This document shows, piece after piece, positions 17,979 through 25,852 of a DNA stretch of 64,000 nucleotides. The first letter of the stretch is position 1. The number at the start of each line of letters is the position of its first letter. The DNA comes from Terriglobales bacterium. Its GTDB lineage: Bacteria; Acidobacteriota; Terriglobia; Terriglobales; Acidobacteriaceae. The position numbers and the translations under genes are program-made. The notes beneath the pieces are model-generated. The model saw only the letters and a program-made list of their open reading frames with translations, was not told the origin of the DNA and did not search any database. The stretch covers positions 186,001 through 250,000 of the forward strand of contig DASRER010000002.1 in the NCBI GenBank assembly GCA_035651995.1, given 5' to 3'.

Positions 17979-19184
17979 ATGCTCGCAGGGCTTTTGTTGG
18001 CAGTGGCGGCGCTCGGTATCCTCACGTCCACCGTTTACCTCGCCCTAGTGCTGGTAGGCGCGCTGCGCTTCCGCCGTAGTGCCGTTGTCGCGCCGCAATT
18101 CACCGAACCACTGCCCGGCGCAACCGTGCTGAAGCCGTTGCATGGCATGGAGCCGGGCCTGCGCGAGAACCTGGAAAGTTTCTTCCGCCAGGACTACCCC
18201 ACCTTCCAGATCGTTTTCGGCGTTCGTCACGCCGACGATCCCGCGCTCGACGTCGTCCGTGAGTTGAGGGAGCAATATCCCCGGGTGCCAGTCCAGATCA
18301 CCGTTTCAGGCGACCCCACCTGGCCGAATGCAAAAGTCCAAAACCTGCACTCCATGATGGCGGCGGCCGACCATCCGCTGCTGGTCATCAGCGACAGCGA
18401 CGTGCGTGTTTCGCACTCGTACCTGCGCGAGGTCACGCGCCCGCTCCTCGACCCCAAGATCGGCATGGTGACGTGCCTGTACCGCGGGGTGAACACGGGC
18501 GGGTTCTGGTCGCGGCTGGAAGCCATGGGCATGTCGACCGAACTCACTTCCGGCGTGCTGGTGGCCGACCTGCTGGAAGGCACCAAGTTCGCGCTTGGTC
18601 CAACCATGGCCACGCGACGCGAAGTGCTGGCCGCCGTGGGTGGGTTCGCGGCACTCGCCGACTACCTGGCCGACGACTACGTTCTGGGCAACCGCGTTCA
18701 TGCGGTTGGCTATCACGTAGTGCTCTCGCGCCACATCATCGAGCACATGGTGATCAATCGCGCCATGCCTTCGTCGTTGCAGCACCAGGTGCGATGGGCC
18801 AAGAGCACGCGCCGCTCGCGCCCCAAGGGACACATTGGCAGCGGGCTCACGTTCTCCGTTCCCTTCGGGCTGTTGGGCCTGATTGGCGGCTTCGCTTCCG
18901 GAAACTTGGGGTTGGGCGCCGCGCTGCTCGTTGCGGGCGTGCTCAACCGGATCGTGCAGTCACTCGCCGTGGGCTGGGGCGTGGTGCGCGACCGCGATTC
19001 GCTGACCGGCGCGGCGCTCTACCCGCTGCGCGACCTGCTCGGCTTCATGTGCTGGGCGGCCAGCTTCCTGGGCGGACGCCGTACATCGTGGCGTGGCGAT
19101 AACTACGTCCTGCAGAACGACGGGCGCATGGTCCGCGAGTCCGCGCTGGCTGGCGCCGCCGGATCGCAGCAGAGCGCCGCCTAG
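17979..19184 (+). CDS. HpnI-like family 2/21 membrane glycosyltransferase
   Basis: A 401-residue glycosyltransferase with an N-terminal membrane helix (LLLAVAALGILTSTVYLALVL), a GT-A domain with LKPLHGMEPGL, a DSD metal site at 139-141, a downstream ADDYVLG and QHQVRW, and C-terminal membrane segments. The order matches ceramide glucosyltransferase-like proteins and HpnI, which adds GlcNAc to hopanoids. No hopanoid gene lies nearby, so the acceptor is uncertain. The start at 17979 has GGAG upstream; the frame is open earlier but without a site. It overlaps the next gene convergently by four bases. Confidence 0.78.
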   Translation: MLAGLLLAVAALGILTSTVYLALVLVGALRFRRSAVVAPQFTEPLPGATVLKPLHGMEPGLRENLESFFRQDYPTFQIVFGVRHADDPALDVVRELREQYPRVPVQITVSGDPTWPNAKVQNLHSMMAAADHPLLVISDSDVRVSHSYLREVTRPLLDPKIGMVTCLYRGVNTGGFWSRLEAMGMSTELTSGVLVADLLEGTKFALGPTMATRREVLAAVGGFAALADYLADDYVLGNRVHAVGYHVVLSRHIIEHMVINRAMPSSLQHQVRWAKSTRRSRPKGHIGSGLTFSVPFGLLGLIGGFASGNLGLGAALLVAGVLNRIVQSLAVGWGVVRDRDSLTGAALYPLRDLLGFMCWAASFLGGRRTSWRGDNYVLQNDGRMVRESALAGAAGSQQSAA

Positions 19185-20977
19185 CGCTCGCGGTTGCTGT
19201 ACACCCGCTTCCCCGAACTCTCCGCAATCAGAAAACGCGGCCCGAGCGCGAGACGGTCTGCGTCTTCCCGGCGCTCGCGCGAGACAAACAGGAAAAGCCG
19301 CGTTCCGCCACTCCATTCACGAGCAAGCTGCGCATCGTCCCAAAAGACAGGCGGCGCGTCCGGAAACCGCGAGCCGTATTCGAGGCTGGTGGTGCGGCCG
19401 TTCACCAGCCACGCTGGTCGCTGAAGGTAAAACGTGAGCGACGAGCCGTAAGAGAAATCGCCGTAAATGACCAATCTGTCGTCCGGCCGGATGAGCGGCT
19501 GCACGGCCTGCGCGAGAGGGCGCGAGGAGAGATACGGCTCGAAGCGCGCCAGCGCCAGGTGCGCCGCCACCAGCAGTACGGCCATGCCGCCGGCCAGTGC
19601 CCAGGTGGCCGCGCGCGGGCGATGTTTGAATCGCAGCAGCAGCGACGCAACCGGCGCAATCAGCAGCGCAAGCGCCGCCAGCGCGGCGGGCAGCCGCAGC
19701 GCGGCGAACGCGCCTCCGGTCAGGTCGAAGAAGTGCGACATCGAGAGCGTGTAATTTCCCACGCCGCGTTCTACCAGCGCCGCGCCGATGTCGGGCACGA
19801 ATGGCAGGTGCCGCGACTGCCACAATCCGGCAGTGAGCGCGATCGCAGCTGCCGCGCCGATCAGCGCAATCACCGCCGTCGAACCGACCAGCAATTTGCG
19901 TCGCGCGGGTTCCTGTTCCGCCCGCGCCACGGCGTCGGCAATCAGGATGAGCAATGGCAGGTAGGCGGGAAGCGTGTAGTACTCCTGGTTGGTCGAAAGC
20001 GAGAAGAAGACCAGGACCAGCGCGGTCAGCAACCAGCACATCAATCGCGTGCGCCAGGCAAAGTCATGCGGTCCGCCGCGCTCGCGGCGAAAAAGCGCCG
20101 CCGCGAACATGCTCCAGGGAAACAGCCATGCCAGGTGCAGTCCCCAGTAGGCCAGCGCCGGCAGCTTGTTGTAGTCGCGCGGATAGCGCTTCCCCAGGAA
20201 TCGGAGAAAGTGCTCGTTGACGAAGTAGAACCAGAAAAACCCTGGATTGCGAACTCCAGCCAGCAGATGCCACGGCGCCGCGATGGCGACGAGCAGCGCG
20301 GCGCCGCTGAGCAGCCGGAATTCGCGCCAGCGCCGCCAGTCGCTTGTCCACAACAAGTACCCGAAGGCCGTTCCGCCGATGAAGACCAGCGCAACCAGCC
20401 CCTTGCTCAGCACTGCCAGCGCGCATGCGGCATAGCCGGCGTACCAGCGCCAGGCGGATCGCTCCTCCAGCGCGGTCATGAAGAAGTACAGTGCGGCCGC
20501 GATGAGCAGCGCCAGCAGGACATCGGGAATGAGGATCCGGGTGAACAGGAACACGCCGGTCGAGGTGAGGACGAACAACGCGGCGTACTCGGCTGCGCGG
20601 TCGCCAAACGCGCGGCGGCTCCACTTCCATGCGAGGAGAGCAAGCAACAGCACGCTCAGCGCCACCGGCAGGCGAGCAGCGACAGCCGAAACGCCAAAAA
20701 CTCTGAAGCTGCCGGCCACGAGCCAGTACATGAGCGGCGCTTTTTCCAGGTAGCGGATGCCGTTCACGTGCAGCGTGACGTAGTCGCCGGCAGCGGCCAT
20801 TTCGCGCGCGGCCTCCGCGTGGGTGGCGTCGGCGTCGTCGAGCAGCGCGGGCGAGAACAGCGAGCCGATGTAGACCGCGGCAAACACCGCCAGCAGCAGC
20901 ATCCACGTCGCCCGGGCAGACGCGGCCCCGCGCGCCGGCGTCTGGTGAGTTGCGGGGGAAGCAGTCGAAGGGATCAA
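19181..20977 (-). CDS. ArnT-like (GT83) membrane glycosyltransferase
   Basis: A 598-residue protein with about 12 membrane helices. The first periplasmic loop has LLDDADATHAEAAREM, the GT-C acidic motif, followed by LEKAPLMYW and the TRILIPDVLLAL helix. ArnT-type enzymes move a sugar from a polyprenyl carrier to lipid A or another periplasmic acceptor; here the sugar and acceptor are unknown. The C-terminal 120 residues are soluble. It overlaps the GT39-like gene upstream by four bases, so the two form an operon. Confidence 0.8.
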   Translation of the reverse strand: MIPSTASPATHQTPARGAASARATWMLLLAVFAAVYIGSLFSPALLDDADATHAEAAREMAAAGDYVTLHVNGIRYLEKAPLMYWLVAGSFRVFGVSAVAARLPVALSVLLLALLAWKWSRRAFGDRAAEYAALFVLTSTGVFLFTRILIPDVLLALLIAAALYFFMTALEERSAWRWYAGYAACALAVLSKGLVALVFIGGTAFGYLLWTSDWRRWREFRLLSGAALLVAIAAPWHLLAGVRNPGFFWFYFVNEHFLRFLGKRYPRDYNKLPALAYWGLHLAWLFPWSMFAAALFRRERGGPHDFAWRTRLMCWLLTALVLVFFSLSTNQEYYTLPAYLPLLILIADAVARAEQEPARRKLLVGSTAVIALIGAAAAIALTAGLWQSRHLPFVPDIGAALVERGVGNYTLSMSHFFDLTGGAFAALRLPAALAALALLIAPVASLLLRFKHRPRAATWALAGGMAVLLVAAHLALARFEPYLSSRPLAQAVQPLIRPDDRLVIYGDFSYGSSLTFYLQRPAWLVNGRTTSLEYGSRFPDAPPVFWDDAQLAREWSGGTRLFLFVSRERREDADRLALGPRFLIAESSGKRVYSNRER

Positions 20978-22269
20978 GCGGAGCGACGCCTGCTATGCGT
21001 GATCCATGATTGTACTCGCGCCGCCACCACGCTCGCGAAAAACGCGGCAAGCAACAACATCACCGGCTCAACCGGGTGGCGATAGCGCGCCTGCGGATAG
21101 GTGATGTAATACGGCGCGGGATAAAGCACGATCCACACCAGCAGCCCCGCTCCGGGCCGCCGCCGCACCAGGGCGAGGAGCAGGCCGCCGGCGGCGAGTA
21201 CGGACAGGAACGCAAATTGCAGCGGCGTCCACGGGGCCGTGTCGTACGCGTAGGTGAGCGAGGCGCCGTCCCAGAACGCAAGGAAGCGCGTCCCGCACAG
21301 CGATACAAATTCGCCCGGATACTCGCGGATAAATTCCATCGCCGCGCGCCGGTGCTCTTCAACGAACTTCATCTCCCCCAGTTGGCGATAGCGCTCCCAC
21401 TGCGCGCGGTTGCGGCTGGGATGCATTCCGCCCCACCCCATGCCGAAGCTGCCGTGATAGTTCCCGAGGTGAAGTTCGAAGCCAAAATTGCTGCGCAGGA
21501 ACACCCACTGCCCAAACACGATGCGATTGCGCGCAAGCCACGGCGCAAACATTGCGCCGGCGAGCAGCATGCTCAAGACCATGTTGCGCAGCAGTTCGCT
21601 GCGCGGTGATGCTCGCCGCCAGATCCACGGCAGTGCGATCGGCAGCAGCGTGACGAGCACCGGGTTAGTGAGCGCGATCGCGCCCCACAGAACTCCATAG
21701 AGCAGCCAGCGCCGGAGCGACGGCGCTTCAGCGAGCCGCAGCGTCATCAACAGCGCCAGCATGACCAGCAGCGCCGAGAGACTCGTCTCCCACACCAGTT
21801 CGGTGGACCACTTCATGAAGTGTGGCGCCGCGCTCCAGAGCAGCGCCGACCACCAGCCGACGCTGGAGCTGAAGGTGCGGCGCCCGAGTTCGTAAACCGG
21901 AAAACAGGTCAGCGCAGCGAACACGCCATTCAGCGCCAGGAGCGCGATGGCCGAGGCGTCGCTGAAGGCGCCAAGCATCTTGAACACGACTGCGCACAGA
22001 TACGGATACGCGGGCGCGATCCACGCCGTGGGGCCGGTGGACCCGGTGAACGGCGAGGCGAAACCTTCGCCGGCGGCCACAGAGCGCGCGATGCTTCCGC
22101 TCTCGAATCCGAAACGGAAGTGGTCCTGGCCGGCCGGGTAGTGATACGTACCGGTGAACAGGATGACGCCCAGGCGCAGCAGCAGCGCGAGCAGCGCAAC
22201 GCAAGGCAGTGAACGGCGGCGCCAGTCCGGCGGGGTTGCTGGTTGCAGTTGCGGCGCGGCGCTGCCCAT
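20974..22269 (-). CDS. GT39-like membrane glycosyltransferase
   Basis: A 431-residue membrane protein of GT-C type with about 10 hydrophobic helices: RSLPCVALLALLLRLGVIL at the N-terminus, a long first loop with QDHFRFGFESGSIARSVAAG, then GPTAWIAPAYPYL. This resembles the PMT/ArnT-like family that uses polyprenyl-linked sugars. A classic DxD/DE pair is not obvious; the QDH in the first loop occupies the place of the acidic motif. It overlaps the ArnT-like gene downstream, so it may act on the same glycan. Substrate unknown. Confidence 0.7.
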   Translation of the reverse strand: MGSAAPQLQPATPPDWRRRSLPCVALLALLLRLGVILFTGTYHYPAGQDHFRFGFESGSIARSVAAGEGFASPFTGSTGPTAWIAPAYPYLCAVVFKMLGAFSDASAIALLALNGVFAALTCFPVYELGRRTFSSSVGWWSALLWSAAPHFMKWSTELVWETSLSALLVMLALLMTLRLAEAPSLRRWLLYGVLWGAIALTNPVLVTLLPIALPWIWRRASPRSELLRNMVLSMLLAGAMFAPWLARNRIVFGQWVFLRSNFGFELHLGNYHGSFGMGWGGMHPSRNRAQWERYRQLGEMKFVEEHRRAAMEFIREYPGEFVSLCGTRFLAFWDGASLTYAYDTAPWTPLQFAFLSVLAAGGLLLALVRRRPGAGLLVWIVLYPAPYYITYPQARYRHPVEPVMLLLAAFFASVVAARVQSWITHSRRRSA

Positions 22270-22379
22270 GGGTGAAGTGGCCGTGACGCCATTTTGTCCG
22301 CGCCTTGCGTCGCCGACAAGGAAATTCCCGCTGGATGACGCGGCGCGAATCGCATACGATACCGCCAGAACCTCTCCTG

Positions 22380-24179
22380 ATGACCTTGACCGCCAGCGGG
22401 CCCCGCACTTCGGCCGTCGAACCTGGTTTGTCCGCTCCGCTCAACGCGCGAATCCTGCTGGCCTTCGTGCTGCTCGCCGCCTTTCTGCCCTACGTGGGCA
22501 CGCTGCGCTACGACTGGGTGTACGACGACGGCGGACAGATCGTCTACAACCCGCTGGTGCAGTCGTGGCGCTTCGCTCCCCGCTACCTGGTGGAGCACAT
22601 GTGGAGCAACCAGATCAACGTTCCGCCGAACTACTACCGGCCAATGTTCCTGCTCTGGTGCCTGCTGAACTACAGCGCCTTCGGGCTGAATCCCATGTGG
22701 TGGCACCTGAGCACTCTGGTGCTGCACCTGCTGAGCACGGCGCTGCTGTTTTACCTCGCGCGGCAACTGCTGCGCGACGACTTTTCCGCAACCATCGCGG
22801 CCCTCATCTTTGGCGTGCACCCGATCCACATCGAAAGCGTGGCGTGGATTTCCGGCGTTACCGATCCGCTGCTGGCGATGTTCTTCTTCGGCGGCTTGCT
22901 CTGCTACTTGAGTTTTCGCGACGGACGGCGCTGGGGCTGGTTGCTGGCGTCCCTGGCGCTGTATTTCTTCGCCATGGGCAGCAAGGAGACCGGCATCGTG
23001 CTGCCGCTGGTGTTGCTGGGATACGAGTGGACGGTTGGCGAGAAGGAACGACGCCGGCGGCGCAGTGTGGCGGTCACGGCGGCGTACGGCGCTGTGGCCG
23101 CCTTGTATCTTGGCCTGCGCTTTCGCGCGTTGAGCACGTTCGGCAACCCCGTCGTGGGACTGCCGTGGCAGTCGTTCCCGCTCACCTGGCCGCTGCTGCT
23201 GTGGTTCTACGTCCGCAAACTCTTCTGGCCCGTCTCGCTCAGCCCGTTTTACGACACGCCTTACGTCACCCGGTTCGACGTGCAACTGTTTCTGCTACCG
23301 GCGCTGGCATTGCTGGCGGCGGCCGCCGCGGGGTGGATGCTGTGGCGGCGGCTGAAAAACTGTGAAGCCGCGAACCCAGACACGCCCTCGGCGTCGCAGG
23401 TCGCGCTTTTCGCCCTGGTGCTGATCGCCGCGCCGCTGCTTCCGGTGATGGACATCGTGAGCCTCGAGCCGCACGAGATTGCGCACGACCGCTATCTCTA
23501 CCTGCCGTCGGCGGGATTCGCGCTGCTGATCGCGATTGCCGTCCAGCGTATTCCAGCGGGCGAGCGGACGCTTTTTGGCCGGCCGGCGACACAGGTCGCA
23601 GCTGCGCTGGCGCTGGCGCTGGCCGGCGCGATTGGCGTGGCGACGCAAAGCGTCTACTGGGCAAACGATCTGCTGCTCTTCTACCGTGCCGTGCGGGTGG
23701 CGCCCGGCAGCATCAGCGCGACCAACAACCTGGCGAACGCACTGCTGGAGCGCAAGTACTACGACGAGGGCATCCGGCTGCACCAGCAGATCCTGCAGCG
23801 CGATCCCAACTACTGGCTTTCCTGGTACAACCTGGGCAACGCGTACACCAAGCTCGGCCGGCTGGAGGAGGCGCAGGAGCACATCTACCGCGCCGCGCAG
23901 CTCAACAACAGCAACCCCAACATGTTCCTGTACCTCGGGCTGTTGCAAATGAGGATGGGCCACTATCGCGAATCCGAGGCCAACATCCGCGAGGCGTTGC
24001 GCATTTGGCCCACCGGCCTTGGCGCGCACAACGTTCTCGGCATGGTGCTGGAGAAGCAGGGCCGCGTCGCCGAGGCGGCGGAGGAATACCGCCGCGAGCT
24101 GGCGCTCGATCCCGACCAGCCGAAAGTGCGCGAGCAATTGGCGGCTGCCGAGCAGCGGCTGAAGGACGCCGCGCGCTGA
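22380..24179 (+). CDS. Tmtc-like membrane protein with C-terminal TPR repeats
   Basis: A 599-residue protein. About 10-11 membrane helices cover residues 25-440, with YDWVYDDGGQIVYNP (acidic pair in loop 1) and FGVHPIHIESVAWISG, the signature shared with eukaryotic Tmtc O-mannosyltransferases and bacterial relatives. Residues from about 450 hold TPR repeats (NNLANALLERKYYDEGI, WYNLGNAYTKLGRLEEA, LGLLQMRMGHYRESE, NVLGMVLEKQGRVAEA). I start at the ATG at 22380. It is divergent from the GT39-like gene. The likely role is glycosylation of exported proteins or glycans; this is family inference. Confidence 0.78.
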   Translation: MTLTASGPRTSAVEPGLSAPLNARILLAFVLLAAFLPYVGTLRYDWVYDDGGQIVYNPLVQSWRFAPRYLVEHMWSNQINVPPNYYRPMFLLWCLLNYSAFGLNPMWWHLSTLVLHLLSTALLFYLARQLLRDDFSATIAALIFGVHPIHIESVAWISGVTDPLLAMFFFGGLLCYLSFRDGRRWGWLLASLALYFFAMGSKETGIVLPLVLLGYEWTVGEKERRRRRSVAVTAAYGAVAALYLGLRFRALSTFGNPVVGLPWQSFPLTWPLLLWFYVRKLFWPVSLSPFYDTPYVTRFDVQLFLLPALALLAAAAAGWMLWRRLKNCEAANPDTPSASQVALFALVLIAAPLLPVMDIVSLEPHEIAHDRYLYLPSAGFALLIAIAVQRIPAGERTLFGRPATQVAAALALALAGAIGVATQSVYWANDLLLFYRAVRVAPGSISATNNLANALLERKYYDEGIRLHQQILQRDPNYWLSWYNLGNAYTKLGRLEEAQEHIYRAAQLNNSNPNMFLYLGLLQMRMGHYRESEANIREALRIWPTGLGAHNVLGMVLEKQGRVAEAAEEYRRELALDPDQPKVREQLAAAEQRLKDAAR

Positions 24180-24618
24180 CCCGCTGCCTCACGGACATAT
24201 ACCCCTCCCGGTCGCTGCCAATGAAATGTTGAGGTTAGCGACCAGGATCCGTCAGCGATCCGTCGATCTAAAGGACTTACGCGTAAGATCCGTTGTCTAA
24301 AGGAGTTAGCGGCGCAAAGTTGTCAAAGAAGAAGGACCCGCGCGTGTGCGCGGGCCTAGTTCAAGGGTAGCAGATTGGGCGGGGAGAATGGGAAGGCGAG
24401 GGCCAAGTTTATTCCTCGTGTTTGGTTTGGTGTGCGGGGAAAGCCGGGCCGTGGGGGCTTGACAGATTTTGACGGCCAGGCGGCTGAAGCCGCTGTTTTG
24501 GAAGGATAGCCACGTGGAAGGTTGTGGCTGGCAGCAGGGCGCCGAGCGTCGCAGGCCCGGTCGTGGGCGACCGGGCCCCGTTTGCGAGCGCGGCGCGGAA
24601 ACGCAGGGAGCTGCGTCT
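24180..24618. other. Gene-free stretch with direct repeats and a hairpin
   Basis: No protein-like frame is seen. It holds two related units at 24257-24283 and 24287-24314 sharing GATCCGT, TCTAAAGGA and TTA(C/G)(C/G)GCG; AAGGGGTTAGCGG at 25783-25795 is a possible third relative. A hairpin lies at 24337-24354, and the word AGGCGGCTGAAGCCGCTG, a self-complementary dispersed motif, lies near 24478. It looks like spacer DNA colonised by small repeats. Confidence 0.55.
24337..24354. terminator. GC-rich hairpin, possible terminator
   Basis: CCCGCGC (24337-24343), loop GTGT, GCGCGGG (24348-24354): a perfect seven-pair stem about 160 bases after the TPR gene. No U-run follows on either strand, so termination is uncertain. 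Confidence 0.35.
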
Positions 24619-25680
24619 CTAGTGGGCCAGGCGCGCAATGGCGGCGTCGAGCACCGGGTCACGACCGGCGGCGAAATCGGCTGCGGAGGCCGCGACCTGA
24701 ATCGCGGGCGCGATTCCCTGGTCTTCGATCACCTGCTTCTCCGCCGTGTAATCAATCCAGCGTGAGACGGTGTACGACCAGCCGCCACCGAGCTGGAACG
24801 TCCCGGGATTTCCCGAGGCCCCCGCGCTGGTGTCGCCCATTACGGTCACGTTGGGCAGCTCGCGCATGGCCGCGATGAAGCTCTCGTTGCTGCTGGCGCA
24901 GCCGCGGCCGATGAGCAGCACCACGGGACGGGTGAACTGGAACGCGCCGCGGGGCGCGATGGTGCGCGACTGGAGCGCGGTGAAGTCGGAGTGCAGCGGG
25001 CCATTGCGGAACTGCACGAACTCGGTGGTGCGCGTCGCATCGGCGAAGCGGCCGGCGAACTGGTAGGCCAGCTGGTCGTCGCCGCCTCCGTTGTTGCGCA
25101 CGTCCACGATCAGCGCGGCGGTGTTGCGGAAATTTTCCATCGCCGCATCCAGGTCTTCAATGTGCACGGTGGTGGTATTCCAGCTCGAGATCTGGATATA
25201 GCCGACGCCGTTGAAGAACCCGAAGCCGAACCTGCCGCCCGGGCCCGGCGTGAAGCTGGCCCGCTCCGCGTATTGCGAGTTGAAAACGCTGGTGTCGAAG
25301 TTGACGGGCTGCGACGGGACGAACGTGCGCACGGTTGCCCCCGTCGGATCAATCAGGGTCACATGCTGGTCGTGAAGCGTGCCGAGCATGTCTTTCACCA
25401 CGGCGACGAGCTGGTCTTCGGTCCGTGCCGCCTGGGCGCGCGCGCGAAACGTGGCGCGCGCCGCGTCCCAGTCAATGTGCTTGTAGTCGAAGTAGGAATA
25501 ATTCTGGTTGAAGGTGCTCCACAGCGCATCGAACTGGCCGGCGAAGTCCGAGGCTGAAACCTGCGCGCTTCCGGCGGTAACCGTGGAGCCGTGGCCGCCT
25601 CCGCATCCCAGCAGCAGCGTGAACGCGAGCACCGCAAGCGCGCACGGCGCAAAATGACGACGTTCGAACATCCTGTCCAT
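24619..25680 (-). CDS. S41-family (CtpA-like) peptidase lipoprotein
   Basis: A 353-residue protein using the ATG at 25680 (25701 and 25671 are also in frame). A lipobox is visible in TLLLGCGGG. An S41 N-terminal helical part (FDALWSTFNQNYSYFDYK) is followed by the S41 protease core: GVGYIQISSW, ALIVDVRNNGGGDD and CASSNESFIAAM, where the second Ser is the expected nucleophile, then GDTSAGASG. A recognisable PDZ domain is lacking. It is a periplasmic or surface protease of unknown substrate, transcribed alone. Confidence 0.8.
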   Translation of the reverse strand: MDRMFERRHFAPCALAVLAFTLLLGCGGGHGSTVTAGSAQVSASDFAGQFDALWSTFNQNYSYFDYKHIDWDAARATFRARAQAARTEDQLVAVVKDMLGTLHDQHVTLIDPTGATVRTFVPSQPVNFDTSVFNSQYAERASFTPGPGGRFGFGFFNGVGYIQISSWNTTTVHIEDLDAAMENFRNTAALIVDVRNNGGGDDQLAYQFAGRFADATRTTEFVQFRNGPLHSDFTALQSRTIAPRGAFQFTRPVVLLIGRGCASSNESFIAAMRELPNVTVMGDTSAGASGNPGTFQLGGGWSYTVSRWIDYTAEKQVIEDQGIAPAIQVAASAADFAAGRDPVLDAAIARLAH

Positions 25681-25852
25681 CTCCTGGCGGCCCGTGCCCA
25701 AGACCCGAACTCGATGGCCAGCTTCCGAAGATAGACATGGGTCCGCGTTAAGTGTTGCGCATTTTCATGAAACGTTTACGAAAAGGGGTTAGCGGTCTGT
25801 GTGGAGGGACGAATCGCCGGACGGCAAATGCCGAACGAGCTGGAAACCGGTG

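Noticed and set aside
19559-21085. 508-codon open frame on the plus strand
   Set aside because: Antisense to the ArnT-like gene; Arg/Gln-rich low-complexity product.
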